Shown in pieces: positions 26,029 to 35,001 of a stretch of DNA of 64,000 nt; the stretch's first letter is position 1, and the number at the start of each line of letters is the position of its first letter. The stretch is from an uncultured Armatimonadota bacterium. GTDB taxonomy: Bacteria > Armatimonadota > Fimbriimonadia > Fimbriimonadales > Fimbriimonadaceae. The notes under the pieces were generated by a model. The model did no database searches and was not told the origin of the DNA. It worked only from the letters and a program-made list of their open reading frames with translations. A program made the translations under genes and the position numbers. The stretch spans positions 1-64,000 of the forward strand of contig CAIVDU010000022.1 in the NCBI GenBank assembly GCA_903904815.1, read 5' to 3'.

Positions 26029-27741
26029 CTAGTCGTTCAGGGCTTTCGCCTGCTCAACATCCAGGTTTGCCGGGATCCGGAATAAGAAGGTACTTCCTAC
26101 TCCAACTTCCGATTCGGCCCAGATCTTGCCCATGTGAACCTGTTCGACAAGATGCAAGACGAGATAGAGGCCCAGACCAGTACCATAGATCTTGCGGTTG
26201 TCTTCGTTATTCACGCGGTGGAACTTCTCGAACACCTTCGTGAGGTGGTCCTTCGGGATACCGAGACCCTGATCTTGGACTCCGAATAGGAGCGTGTCTC
26301 CCTCCTGCTTCGCATGGACGGTCACATCACCGCCGTTGGGTGAATATTTGATCGCGTTATTGAGCAAGTTGGTAAAGATCTGATCGAGCTTGTCCTCGTC
26401 GGCGAAGATGGTTTTAGGCAGTTCACCGTGGACCTTCAACTGAACGTTGTGCTTAGTGGACGCCTGCCTCTGAATCGTAACGACCTTCTCGAGGAGTGGT
26501 TGGAGTTCGACTGTCGTGTAGTTGGGCTTGAGGGACTCGCCCGACTCGATACGTGCCGTGTTCAGCAGATCGTCGATCAGCCGTCGAAGTCGATCGCACT
26601 CCGTATCGATGATCGTGTGGAACTCGTGTCGCTCCTCTGCTCCGAAATACTCTTCGCCATCTAGGAGCGTTCGCACGAATCCTTTGATAGCGGTAAGCGG
26701 TGTCCTAAGTTCATGAGAAGCCATCGCGACGAAGCTCGACTTCATGCGGTCGATGTTCTTCATCTCGGTAACGTCGTTCAGAATCGCAACCACGCCAAGT
26801 TCTTTGGCCTCTTCGTTCCTTACAGCTGCCGCCTGAACTTCGTATATTCGATCGTTGCCGTGGAGAGTGACGGTGATCTCGCGCTTGGTGCCTTCCCCGC
26901 CCTGTTGAGCATCGGTCAACGTTTCGTAGAGTTCGTCATTTTTCAGGGAGTCACGGGCATTCTTCCCGATAGCGTCTTGACCGAGATTGAAGAGCGCCCT
27001 AGCAGTCGCATTGATTTGGCTAAGCCTTCCCTCTGGGCTGACAAGGATGAGTCCCGCGCTCAGAGACTCAAAGGTTTGCAGTAGCTCTTCTCGCTCTTCG
27101 ATCACTTCTTTGTAGAGCTGAAGGTTGGCGATAATAGAGCCGACGTTCTTCGCCATTCGCTCAAGCAGGCGGACGTCCTCATCGATAAAGTCTTCACCAT
27201 GGCGTTTATTGAACGCATGGAGAACGCCGATGGTGTTGCGGTCGACGACGCGGTTCTCCTCGTCTCGCTTCTCAATCACCAAGGGAACTGAGACGCCGTT
27301 CAAAACATGAAGCAGGCCAAAGGGATCTTGTTGGGTGCGAGGGTCGTGGGTCGCATCGTGGAAGATGATCGGTTCCGAGTTACGGAAAACCTCTCCACTG
27401 ACACCCTGGGTTGCCCTTACACGGAAAATCTTGAGGTGTTCGTCATCAACCCCGAATGCAGGAGGAATGCCAATGAGCTCTCCCTTCTCTCGGTCGTAGA
27501 ACATGATCACGATCTTCTCCGCTTGGAGAATCATGGCGATCCGCTGCACCAGCCTGCGCAACGTGACGTCTGCCTCGCTGATCGGCGTGACGTCCAGTGT
27601 CGCCTCTGCACTGGTCCGGACAACCTGGGCAGGGATATTCCTATCCGCCTCCAGTTCCTTGATTCGTTGAAGAGCAGCTGCAAGCTGTCGCTTCAGTTCT
27701 TCGAGATCATCTCCCATTACGCTTGAAACACCCAATGACAC
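26029..27741 (-). CDS. Cytosolic sensor histidine kinase (GAF-PAS-HisKA-HATPase)
   Basis: A ~570-residue kinase with no transmembrane segment. A short coiled-coil (EELKRQLAAALQRIKELEAD) leads into a GAF domain (~55-205), a second coiled linker, and a PAS domain (~225-335; LSAGLILVSPEGRLSQINATA). HisKA carries the phosphoacceptor His in MASHELRTPLTAIKGF. HATPase_c has the N box NLLNNAIKYSPNGG, the G1 box DQGLGIP and the G2 box GTGLGLYLV. No response regulator adjoins it. GTG 27741 is preceded by TACATT-N6; ATG 27717 is the alternative start. Confidence 0.92.
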   Translation of the reverse strand: MSLGVSSVMGDDLEELKRQLAAALQRIKELEADRNIPAQVVRTSAEATLDVTPISEADVTLRRLVQRIAMILQAEKIVIMFYDREKGELIGIPPAFGVDDEHLKIFRVRATQGVSGEVFRNSEPIIFHDATHDPRTQQDPFGLLHVLNGVSVPLVIEKRDEENRVVDRNTIGVLHAFNKRHGEDFIDEDVRLLERMAKNVGSIIANLQLYKEVIEEREELLQTFESLSAGLILVSPEGRLSQINATARALFNLGQDAIGKNARDSLKNDELYETLTDAQQGGEGTKREITVTLHGNDRIYEVQAAAVRNEEAKELGVVAILNDVTEMKNIDRMKSSFVAMASHELRTPLTAIKGFVRTLLDGEEYFGAEERHEFHTIIDTECDRLRRLIDDLLNTARIESGESLKPNYTTVELQPLLEKVVTIQRQASTKHNVQLKVHGELPKTIFADEDKLDQIFTNLLNNAIKYSPNGGDVTVHAKQEGDTLLFGVQDQGLGIPKDHLTKVFEKFHRVNNEDNRKIYGTGLGLYLVLHLVEQVHMGKIWAESEVGVGSTFLFRIPANLDVEQAKALND

Positions 27742-27747
27742 AGAGTA

Positions 27748-27753
27748 AATGTA
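27748..27753 (-). promoter_or_regulatory. -10-like TACATT, 6 nt before GTG start
   Basis: The reverse strand reads TACATT-TACTCT-GTG before the histidine kinase gene. No Shine-Dalgarno is present, so leaderless initiation is possible. Confidence 0.35.
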
Positions 27754-27862
27754 CCTCTCTTCCCCGCCTTCTGGAGGGAAAGCCCGCTCTAAAGCCGAAT
27801 CCTAACCGTTTCCGACGGCAATTGAATGCCGATACGTTCGGATATTGTGGTTAAGATGGACC

Positions 27863-27868
27863 TATAAT
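27863..27868 (+). promoter_or_regulatory. Consensus -10 element TATAAT close to the start codon
   Basis: TATAAT ends 9 nt before the ATG at 27878. Transcription would start only a few bases before the codon, so the LON-domain message is leaderless or nearly so. Confidence 0.5.
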
Positions 27869-27877
27869 GATGATCGG

Positions 27878-28543
27878 ATGGCCAAACAGCTAGAAGAACT
27901 GCCGTTGTTCCCGCTGAACACCGTGTTGTTCCCATTTGCACAGGTGCGGCTTCATGTGTTTGAAGACCGATATCGGGAAATGGTTCGCCTGTGCCTGCAA
28001 GACGATCGCCCATTCGGGATCGTTTTGATCCGTTCTGGGAACGAGGTCGGCATGGCCGATCCTTACCTCGTCGGCACTGTCGTGCGAATCGTGCAGGTGG
28101 ACACTTACGAGGACGGTCGGATGGACATCCAAGTTCAAGGCGAGAGAAGGTTTCGCATTCGAGAGTTGGATGAAAGTCATCCCTATCTTGTTGGGCGCGT
28201 CGAACCGGTTGTGGAACATGTCCTTGAGGACAGCATGCGGGCCGAGGAACTCCTCACGCGGGCAAGAGAGGAGTTTGAGGTTCTGATCCAAAAGCTGTTC
28301 GCACGCCAAGAGTTTGAAGTGCAGGTCGTCTTCCCGACAGATCCGGTGGCGCTAAGCTTCACTATCGCGAACCTGTTGCCGATGGAGAATCTCGACAAGC
28401 AGCGGTTGCTCGAAACAACTGATACCCTAGAGCGCGTCGAGGACCTACTGCCAATCTTGGAACAGCAGTCAAAGGACGTCCGCCAAACCAATCTTTACCG
28501 GATTGGATCGGATGACCTTCGGGAATGGATCACCCCGAACTAG
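27878..28543 (+). CDS. LON N-terminal (substrate-binding) domain protein
   Basis: A 221-residue protein consisting of the Lon N-terminal domain without AAA+ or protease parts. It begins ELPLFPLNTVLFPFAQVRLHVFEDRYREMV, the classic LON start, continues with FGIVLI and VQVDTYEDGRMDIQVQGERRFRI, and ends in a helical bundle (LPMENLDKQRLLETTDTLERVEDLLPIL). Stand-alone LON proteins are widespread; the role is unclear, perhaps as adaptor or chaperone. The 3' end faces the DnaJ-WD40 gene with a 19-nt gap. Confidence 0.9.
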   Translation: MAKQLEELPLFPLNTVLFPFAQVRLHVFEDRYREMVRLCLQDDRPFGIVLIRSGNEVGMADPYLVGTVVRIVQVDTYEDGRMDIQVQGERRFRIRELDESHPYLVGRVEPVVEHVLEDSMRAEELLTRAREEFEVLIQKLFARQEFEVQVVFPTDPVALSFTIANLLPMENLDKQRLLETTDTLERVEDLLPILEQQSKDVRQTNLYRIGSDDLREWITPN

Positions 28544-28562
28544 CGGGTTCAGGGTGCGTCGA

Positions 28563-29753
28563 CTAGGCGGCGACTTCTTTTGCCGCCACTTCCCAAAGGC
28601 GCAGAAGTTTGTCCTGGCCGCCGGCAGCCAGTCGCGTACCATCCGGCGAGAACGCGACACAAGAAATCGGTCGAGAGCTACACTCGACTCGTACGTTTCC
28701 GATGCCTTTGGCGGCGTTCCAGAGGCCTACGGTGCCATCTCTCGAACCGCTTGCAAAGAGCCAACCGTTTGGATGGAAGGCGAGTGATTCGACGACCTTC
28801 GTGTGACCAAACATCATCTTGACGAGTTGGCCATCTGAAAGCCTGAAGACGCGAATACTCAAGTCGACTCCGGCGGCGGCCAGGAACTGCCCGTCGGGCG
28901 AGAATGCCAGGGCGGTTACGGTCCCACGCACCTGCTTCAAAGTCTGGAGGACCTCACCGTTATCGGTTCGCCAAAGCTTTACGGAAGCATCCGCAGAACC
29001 GGAGGCAACCATGCGTCCATCGGCAGAGAATGCGACTGCGGTTACCGCGTCCACGTGCTCTTTTCGACGAACGGTGACGGTTCCGTCGTGAAGATTGGTA
29101 AGGGTCAAAGCGGCATGCATCGAACCACTGGCAACCAAGCTGCCATCGGGCGAAATAGCCAGTGACCCGACCCACTCCTCGTTACTGGTGCGCCAGGCCT
29201 CTACTTTGTCTTCTTCCAGGCGACAGAAACTGATCTGGCTTTCGGCACTTCCAGCAGCGACAAGCCTGTCGAGCGTGAACGCCCGCAATACACTGATGAC
29301 ACCGGATTCCACTTTGGCCTTCCGGCTCGGCTTTGCGCCTTGCTCGTCCCACCAAAGGATTTCGTTATCAAATGCGCTGCTCACGAGTTGCCCGGTATCT
29401 GGGGCAAAGGAGCAGGCGTATACCGGCGTTTTGTGCCCCTGTAGTCGACTGACCAAGCGCACCACGACGGGCTTTTGGGGGACCTTAGGGGTTGTCGTGT
29501 CGACGTAACCACCACCGGCCAGCAAAGCATCGTATTCGTTCCTTTTTCCAGGATCGATCAGCGTCTCGAAGGCCTCGTTCAGCCGGGCCATGTTCTCATG
29601 AGCAAGCGGATCGGTACTTACATCGGGGTGATGCTTGCGGGCAAGACGGCGATATGCCTTGCGCAAGGTTTCAGGCTCAGCGTTTGGACCAACGCCGAGT
29701 ACTTCGTAGAAGCTGGTCTGGGTCTTCAACTCTAGGATTGGGTTACTGCACAA
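28563..29753 (-). CDS. J-domain / seven-bladed WD40 fusion protein
   Basis: The 396-residue protein starts with a J domain (~13-80) carrying HPD at 42-44 in YRRLARKHHPDVSTD. From ~103 to 393 it has seven WD40-type repeats that can be counted by their 'SFAPD/AFSPDG...SGS...W/F' pattern, enough for one closed propeller. The J domain would stimulate an Hsp70 (DnaK) ATPase and the propeller would select a client or scaffold a complex. No signal peptide is seen. Start is TTG 29753 or TTG 29729; both precede the J domain. DnaJ-WD40 fusions are uncommon. Confidence 0.85.
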   Translation of the reverse strand: MCSNPILELKTQTSFYEVLGVGPNAEPETLRKAYRRLARKHHPDVSTDPLAHENMARLNEAFETLIDPGKRNEYDALLAGGGYVDTTTPKVPQKPVVVRLVSRLQGHKTPVYACSFAPDTGQLVSSAFDNEILWWDEQGAKPSRKAKVESGVISVLRAFTLDRLVAAGSAESQISFCRLEEDKVEAWRTSNEEWVGSLAISPDGSLVASGSMHAALTLTNLHDGTVTVRRKEHVDAVTAVAFSADGRMVASGSADASVKLWRTDNGEVLQTLKQVRGTVTALAFSPDGQFLAAAGVDLSIRVFRLSDGQLVKMMFGHTKVVESLAFHPNGWLFASGSRDGTVGLWNAAKGIGNVRVECSSRPISCVAFSPDGTRLAAGGQDKLLRLWEVAAKEVAA

Positions 29754-29870
29754 GTGCGCAGCCTCCGGGCTTGTAAGTTATAGCTTTCCAGTGGGTATCC
29801 AGCGCGCCTGTCAACCACCAATTCGCAGGAAAAATGAGAAAAATCCCGCGCTTTTCGACCACTAGGGGGC

Positions 29871-29895
29871 AAAACGATCACACGAGAACGTGATC
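29871..29895 (-). terminator. Rho-independent terminator after the prepilin gene
   Basis: On the minus strand GATCAC and GTGATC (29890-29895 and 29876-29881) pair around an 8-nt loop and are followed by GTTTTG. It lies about 50 nt past the prepilin stop. Confidence 0.55.
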
Positions 29896-29946
29896 AGGGC
29901 AATTGACGTAAGGGATCTCTGAGACCCTCGCACTGAGTCAGGGGCT

Positions 29947-30690
29947 CTATCGAATGAAGTTTTCGTTCAGGACTTGGGCCTGCTTCTTTACCGCAGTGTG
30001 ACTATCTGCGTAGACAACAGGAGCATTTCCAGGACTAGTGACAATCTTGATGGCCGGATCTGGCGACCGATTCCCCATATGTCGGAAATCGATGTCGGGG
30101 TTTCCGAACCAGAAGCCTGGGGCGTCGATGAAGCCATAGTCGTAGGTCGCGCCATCTCCGTGCGGTACCCAGGGAGAGTAGAAGTAGGAACTGGTGGCCA
30201 GCACAATCGTCTTGGAAGGATTGTTGAGCTCAGTCAGCTTCGCCGGGTTCTGGCAGTTCGGAAATGAAAGGAAGTTTCCGGTAATCCCGTAATCGCTTCC
30301 CAGGAATGCCCAGTTGTATCCGAACCCGCTCATATCGCCCAGATACTCTTTGGCATGAAAGGTCGGATCTACGAGCCGTTTTCGTCCACAGTATTGCCTA
30401 AGCAGGCTGTACTCGCTATGAATAGCAAGCTGGGGATCGCGCATGCCAAACCAAAACTGAATGTCGGGCCCAGAAGCATAGAAGGCGGGCATGAAGGTTT
30501 CATCGCTATCGGCGGCGTAGAGCCCAGAGGCGGTTCCCAGTTGGCCCAGCGCTTGGGTTGCTGAGTACTGGTGGGCCATTGCCCTTGCGCTGACGGCGGC
30601 CGGCATCAAAATGCCGCTAAGGATGGCGATGATCGCCATGACCGTCAGCAATTCGATCAATGTAAAAGCCCGTGAAGTTGCCATCGCCAT
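29947..30690 (-). CDS. Type IV prepilin-like protein with Ala before the cleavage site
   Basis: The 247-residue protein begins MAMATSRA followed by FTLIELLTVMAIIAILSGILMP, the pseudopilin helix with Glu5. The residue before Phe is Ala, not the usual Gly. The C-terminal region is globular and Tyr/Pro-rich and ends with VVYADSHTAVKKQAQ, a variant of the DGH signature. It probably belongs to the same DUF1559-like group as the prepilins at 3394 and 44480. Starts at 30690, 30684 or GTG 30711 are possible; none has a Shine-Dalgarno. Confidence 0.82.
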   Translation of the reverse strand: MAMATSRAFTLIELLTVMAIIAILSGILMPAAVSARAMAHQYSATQALGQLGTASGLYAADSDETFMPAFYASGPDIQFWFGMRDPQLAIHSEYSLLRQYCGRKRLVDPTFHAKEYLGDMSGFGYNWAFLGSDYGITGNFLSFPNCQNPAKLTELNNPSKTIVLATSSYFYSPWVPHGDGATYDYGFIDAPGFWFGNPDIDFRHMGNRSPDPAIKIVTSPGNAPVVYADSHTAVKKQAQVLNENFIR

Positions 30691-30726
30691 AAAAATGGTC
30701 GGCAAATTCACGGTCGCGTTTCAGAT

Positions 30727-32076
30727 CTATCTTCGAATCATCTCAAGAAGTTCGTCACGCTTTTCGACCATGAGGGCATGGTCGCCACGGGTTTCAACGT
30801 TCAGACGAATGAGAGGCTCCGTGTTCGATCCGCGGAGATTGAATCGCCAGTTCTCAAACTCCACGCTCAATCCATCGATTTTGTCGATACCCTTCGCTCC
30901 GGCCGAGAAGTGCTCTTCGACGGCCTTTAGGACGGCGGGAACGTCGGATACTTGCGAGTTGATTTCTCCGCTGCAAGGATAGTTCTGGATCATCTCCCCC
31001 ACAAGGTCACCAAGGGAACGACCGGTGTGGCTCACGAGGCGGCTCACAAGCAAGAATGGAATCAGACCGCTGTCGCAATACCAATGAGATTTGAAGTAGT
31101 GGTGGGCGCTCATCTCTCCGCCATAAATGGCATCGACAGCTCTCATCTTTTCCTTGATAAAAGCGTGTCCGCTCTTGCAGATGACTGCATTCCCCCCCAG
31201 CTTTTGTACGATATCCAGCGTGTTCCACGTCAATCTGGGGTCATAGACGATGGTGTTCTTCGGGTCGATCTGGAGGATTGCTTGAGCCAACAGGCCAACG
31301 ATGTAGTAGCCCTCGATGAACTCTCCATGCTCGTCGAAGAAGAAGCAACGGTCGTAATCGCCGTCCCAGGCAACGCCAAAGTCGAAGGAACCGGCACGCA
31401 AGGTCTCCATGGTTCCCGCACGTGCCTCTTCGAGAATCGGGTTGGGGACGCCGTTCGGAAAGGTCCCGTCAGGCTGAAAGTTTCTTCGCGTCGCCTCAAT
31501 TTTGTAATGGGGGAGCAGTTTTTCGAGGGCAATACCGGCCGCGCCGTTGCCAACGTCGAGGAGAAGATTGAGCGGCTTCACCGCGCTGGGGTCCACGATG
31601 TTCAACAAGTGCTTTACGAAATCTTCATAAACGTCCTTGTTAACTTTTGAACCAGTTCCGGATCTCTCCCACTTTTGATCATAAGCACGCTTCTCAATCT
31701 CGTTCAGGCCGGTGTCTCCGCTCACGGGGCGACTCTCCGATCGGACCATTTTAAGCCCGTTATAGTCGGCCGGATTGTGGCTGGCGGTTATCATAACGCC
31801 GCCGTCATAACCGTAAAAGGCGGTAGCGAAGTACACCATTTCGGTGCCCACCATCCCGAGATCGACGGCATCGACTCCCGCGTCGTTCAGCCCTTTGGCG
31901 AAGGCTTCCGCGAGTCCAGGCCCGCTCAGTCGAATGTCGTATCCGATGCAGACTGTTTTGGGTCCCAACTCGTCGGCGAAGGCCCTTGCCACGTTGTACG
32001 CAAGTTCCGGGTTGAGCTCGGACGGCACTTTGCCGCGCACGTCATACGCCTTGAAGGCTGGGAAGTACTTACCCAT
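30727..32076 (-). CDS. manB: Phosphomannomutase/phosphoglucomutase
   Basis: A 449-residue alpha-D-phosphohexomutase. Its motifs in order are: catalytic phosphoserine loop ITASHNPADYNGLKMV (~96-111), metal-binding DGDYDRC (~240-246), sugar-binding GGEMSAHHYF (~321-330) and the phosphate-binding segment LRGSNTEPLIRLNVETRG (~418-435). It interconverts mannose (or glucose) 6- and 1-phosphate for nucleotide-sugar synthesis. ATG 32076 is preceded by AGGTG; the frame extends to 32190 but homology begins at FPAFKAYDVRGKVP. Confidence 0.92.
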   Translation of the reverse strand: MGKYFPAFKAYDVRGKVPSELNPELAYNVARAFADELGPKTVCIGYDIRLSGPGLAEAFAKGLNDAGVDAVDLGMVGTEMVYFATAFYGYDGGVMITASHNPADYNGLKMVRSESRPVSGDTGLNEIEKRAYDQKWERSGTGSKVNKDVYEDFVKHLLNIVDPSAVKPLNLLLDVGNGAAGIALEKLLPHYKIEATRRNFQPDGTFPNGVPNPILEEARAGTMETLRAGSFDFGVAWDGDYDRCFFFDEHGEFIEGYYIVGLLAQAILQIDPKNTIVYDPRLTWNTLDIVQKLGGNAVICKSGHAFIKEKMRAVDAIYGGEMSAHHYFKSHWYCDSGLIPFLLVSRLVSHTGRSLGDLVGEMIQNYPCSGEINSQVSDVPAVLKAVEEHFSAGAKGIDKIDGLSVEFENWRFNLRGSNTEPLIRLNVETRGDHALMVEKRDELLEMIRR

Positions 32077-32152
32077 ACGCACCTGTTCTACCCGACCGAA
32101 ACCCTTGCAGACTTGCCGAGACCAGGTCAGCTCCTGGTTTTTTAGGGCCTGG

Positions 32153-32158
32153 TAACCT
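32153..32158 (+). promoter_or_regulatory. -10-like TAACCT, 7 nt before nfo start
   Basis: TAACCT-GACCGGG-ATG precedes nfo. The spacing is the same as at other putatively leaderless genes in this window. Confidence 0.35.
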
Positions 32159-32165
32159 GACCGGG

Positions 32166-33011
32166 ATGGGAGCAACCTTGTTAGGAGCACACATGCCGAC
32201 TGGGGGTGGTCTCGGGTCTGCGGTTAGGGCTGGGGCAGCGATCGGCTGCACGGCGATCCAAGTTTTTACTTCGAGCCCAAGGATGTGGAAGTCCTCACCC
32301 GCTTCGGCAGAGAAGAAGACAGATCTCGACGCCGCGCGCAAGGAGACGGGGATTTCCTCGATCGTCAGTCACGACACTTACCTCGTGAATCTCTGTCATG
32401 CAGAGGCAGAGATGGCGCAGAAGAGCCTGGTGACGCTCCGCGACGAACTTATCCGTTGCGCAACCTACGAAATCCCGTTCGTCGTCTCCCACATGGGTTC
32501 GTTTGGCGCCCAGGACCATGAAGTCGCTCTGAAGAAAATCGCGCAGGCCGCGCTTCAACTACTAGACGAGACGCCCTCTCACGTCACTCTCTGCATGGAG
32601 ACCACCGCGGGACAGGGCTCATCCGTCAATAGTCGGTTTGAGGAACTGGCAACGATTCTTGATCATTGCAAGAACCCAGAGCGGCTTGCCGTCTGCCTCG
32701 ACACTTGCCATATTTTCGCGGCAGGTTACGATATTCGGACAGAGGCCACGTACGAAGCCACCTTCTCTGAGTTCGACCGTGTGATTGGCATCAAAAAGCT
32801 CAAAGTGATCCACTGCAATGACAGTAAGAAGCCGCTGGGTTCGCGCGTTGACCGTCACGAAGACATCGGAAAGGGCCAGATTGGCCTGGAGGCGTTTCGG
32901 TGTTTGGTGAACGACCCGAGGTTCGTAACCACCCCGATTCTGATTGAAACCCCGGAAGCGGAAGAAGGACACGCCAAAAACATTGCGGTCCTTAAATCTC
33001 TTATTCGGTAG
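32166..33011 (+). CDS. nfo: Endonuclease IV (AP endonuclease)
   Basis: A 281-residue TIM-barrel DNA repair enzyme. The zinc-ligand segments are all visible: LGAHMPTGGG, SHDTYLVNL, SHMGSFG, CMETTAGQGSS, CLDTCHIFAAGYDI, HCNDSKKPLGSRVDRHEDIGKGQIG and LIETPE. It cleaves 5' of abasic sites in base excision repair. The length matches E. coli Nfo (285). It is transcribed divergently from the phosphomannomutase gene and followed by a strong bidirectional terminator. Confidence 0.96.
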   Translation: MGATLLGAHMPTGGGLGSAVRAGAAIGCTAIQVFTSSPRMWKSSPASAEKKTDLDAARKETGISSIVSHDTYLVNLCHAEAEMAQKSLVTLRDELIRCATYEIPFVVSHMGSFGAQDHEVALKKIAQAALQLLDETPSHVTLCMETTAGQGSSVNSRFEELATILDHCKNPERLAVCLDTCHIFAAGYDIRTEATYEATFSEFDRVIGIKKLKVIHCNDSKKPLGSRVDRHEDIGKGQIGLEAFRCLVNDPRFVTTPILIETPEAEEGHAKNIAVLKSLIR

Positions 33012-33066
33012 CTGCCAAAAACCAGAGTGCCGTGCCGCAAAACATTGCGGCACGGCACCCTGGCAG
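33012..33066. terminator. Bidirectional terminator between convergent genes
   Basis: GTGCCGTGCCGCAA (33027-33040) pairs perfectly with TTGCGGCACGGCAC (33045-33058), loop AACA. An outer CTGCCA/TGGCAG pair (33012-33017, 33061-33066) can extend the structure. It separates nfo from the PEP-CTERM gene. Confidence 0.85.
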
Positions 33067-33089
33067 AGGAGGATCTGAATCTTTTTTGT

Positions 33090-33758
33090 TTAGGCGTTTG
33101 CGCGTCGTCGTCGCAGTAGTCCGAGAAGACCGCCGCCGAGGGCGAGCATCGAAGCCGGCTCTGGAACAGGTGCGTTGCAGCCGCGATCCTTCATTCGAAC
33201 GTTGTCGATGATGCCGCCGTACGAATCGCTCTGGCCAGTGGCGAGGAAGCTCAGCTTCCCTTCTTCCTTACCACCTTTGAAAGTGAAGGAGTAGTCTTTG
33301 AGTTTCGTGCTCGCCGGGTCGATCGTGGCGATGACCTTGTCGTCCCAAAGGACTTCGAACGCATTGGTCGCGACGGAAGTGCCAGCTCTCTGCGCAGCCG
33401 CGAATGTTACCGTATAGTAGTCTGACTTTTTGATGTCATCGATGTTTTGGCTGACCTTCGAATTCTTGTTCGAGTCAAGTTCCAGAACATTTTTTCCAGA
33501 TTGGCCGGTAACGCCATAGACCTGGGCCTGTCCGACTTCAATGAAGGCGAGATCGCTCTTCTTTTCGCCTTTGTAGGTCGTGTCGGAGTACCAGCCAGAG
33601 ATGCTGCCGACGAAGTAGTCCCACTTTCCACCGTTGGCAGACTGCGTGAGCGCATGAGGAGTTTTTTCGAAGCTGCCGTTCTGAATGAGGTCGGCGCTTG
33701 AAAGGGTGGTGGTCGCGATTGCGCTAAGGATAAGAAGATTCTTGTAGTTCATTGACAT
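33090..33758 (-). CDS. PEP-CTERM sorting-domain protein
   Basis: A 222-residue secreted protein. The N-terminal signal peptide is KNLLILSAIATTTLSSA. The body is beta-rich and lectin-like (LIQNGSFEKTPHA, NVLELDSNKNSKVSQNI, YSFTFKGG, GGIIDNVRMKDRG), similar to choice-of-anchor or DUF642-like PEP-CTERM proteins. The C-terminus is the sorting signal: VPEPASM, then a hydrophobic helix (LALGGGLLGLL) and RRRR. An exosortase system would process it, probably in exopolysaccharide-related export. Start 33758 or 33752. Confidence 0.9.
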   Translation of the reverse strand: MSMNYKNLLILSAIATTTLSSADLIQNGSFEKTPHALTQSANGGKWDYFVGSISGWYSDTTYKGEKKSDLAFIEVGQAQVYGVTGQSGKNVLELDSNKNSKVSQNIDDIKKSDYYTVTFAAAQRAGTSVATNAFEVLWDDKVIATIDPASTKLKDYSFTFKGGKEEGKLSFLATGQSDSYGGIIDNVRMKDRGCNAPVPEPASMLALGGGLLGLLRRRRANA

Positions 33759-34325
33759 TCCATGTCGGGTCGACCGTCTTTGGGCAATCCCTATGCAATG
33801 GATAGTAGAACTTAAAACGAGAATCCAAATGTCACTTCAACGCTTTACGACAAACACACTAGGCAGATAATATACGGTAAAAGCCAGTAGTATTCTTTGC
33901 TTTTATAGGAACTCTAACGATCATTTAGATCGCCTATAATTATACAAAAACAAAGTCCAGTAATTTAGTCAGGGAGGCATCTTTAGTCGAATACGTCGTG
34001 TTACTAGAAATATTAGTAGGCAGGCTTGCTTAGATCGAGAGCGTCTGCTTCCGAACAGAGAAACCGCCTCTAGGTCAAGTATCTTCTAGACCTTCGCAAA
34101 CCGGCTAGAGATGACAAATGCCAGATAGGAGATCGGTACAAACACCTCATATACGACCATCGGGGCGTGAACGACTAAGCAAGCCCGAACACGACGAGAA
34201 CGGGGACCAGATATTTGAGGACGTAAACGAACCTTGGCGGGATCGCGAACCGAATATATTGCGAGCGCTCCCTGCGGCAATCCCAGCGAAAACTGCGACT
34301 GTGCCTTATTATCTGAAGGGAATGG
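33759..34325. other. AT-rich intergenic region, no gene recognised
   Basis: This 567-nt stretch lies between the PEP-CTERM gene and tRNA-His. It is markedly AT-rich, especially 33800-34000, and short open frames inside lack ribosome sites. Only a small dyad, CGATC-ATTTA-GATCG (around 33918-33932), stands out. It likely includes the PEP-CTERM promoter; an unrecognised small RNA cannot be excluded. Confidence 0.5.
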
Positions 34326-34399
34326 GGCGGATGATGGGAATTGAACCCACGACCTCCTGAGCCACAGTCAGGCGTTCTAACCACTGAGCTACATCCGCC
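34326..34399 (-). tRNA. tRNA-His (GTG anticodon)
   Basis: On the minus strand a cloverleaf can be folded. The acceptor is GCGGATG/CATCCGC with an extra 5' G (position -1) opposite discriminator C, the hallmark of tRNA-His. The D-arm is GCTCAGTGGTTAGAACGC, the anticodon arm CCTGA-CTGTGGC-TCAGG gives anticodon GTG, and the T-loop is GGTTCAATTCC. CCA is not encoded. Confidence 0.96.
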
Positions 34400-34488
34400 G
34401 CGCGAGTGAACAAGTGTACCAGATGACTTCTCAATTCATCCTGACGATTTGCGAATAGTCCCACCGAGTTTGCGGGTTTACTGCTTGA

Positions 34489-35001
34489 GTGTCTCGCGTC
34501 GTGATCGCGTTAGGTTCAAATATCGGGGATCGGCTTCTCAATCTTCAAAAAGCGGTGGACCTGTTGCGCGTGGAAATTCAGTTAGCGAGACCGAGCAGTG
34601 TGTACGAAACGGCGCCGATGTACCTGGAGGATCAGCCCGAGTTCCTGAACGCGGCAATCGAAGGATTCACTGAACTTGGACCGGTCCCTTTGCTTCGTAT
34701 CCTAAAGCGTATCGAAGCGGACATCGGTCGCCAGTCCCGGCGCGTGAATGGGCCCCGAGAGGTCGATCTCGACCTAATCTTGTACGCGGGCCTCAAATAT
34801 CGATACGAAGAAGGCGGAAGAGTCGTCCTTCAGATCCCTCACCCTAAGCTTTCGGAACGTCGTTTTGTGTTGGCCCCAATGGCGGACGTGGGAGAAAACG
34901 TGAATATTCCTGGCATTGGACGCGTTCTTGATCTACTTGCGAAAACCAACGAGCAGGCGGAGAGCGTCGTAAGGATTACGGATGCGGTTCTTCACATATA
35001 A
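34489..35001 (+). CDS. folK: 2-amino-4-hydroxy-6-hydroxymethyldihydropteridine pyrophosphokinase
   Basis: A 170-residue HPPK of folate synthesis, which pyrophosphorylates 6-hydroxymethyl-dihydropterin. The motifs are VVIALGSNIGDRLLNLQ at the N-terminus, SSVYETAPMYLEDQPEFLNA, GPREVDLDLILY (metal-binding Asp pair) and IPHPKLSERRFVLAPMADV. Start is GTG 34489. The last 20 nt overlap the GspF gene, so folK is the first gene of the platform operon, although functionally unrelated to it. Confidence 0.94.
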   Translation: MSRVVIALGSNIGDRLLNLQKAVDLLRVEIQLARPSSVYETAPMYLEDQPEFLNAAIEGFTELGPVPLLRILKRIEADIGRQSRRVNGPREVDLDLILYAGLKYRYEEGGRVVLQIPHPKLSERRFVLAPMADVGENVNIPGIGRVLDLLAKTNEQAESVVRITDAVLHI

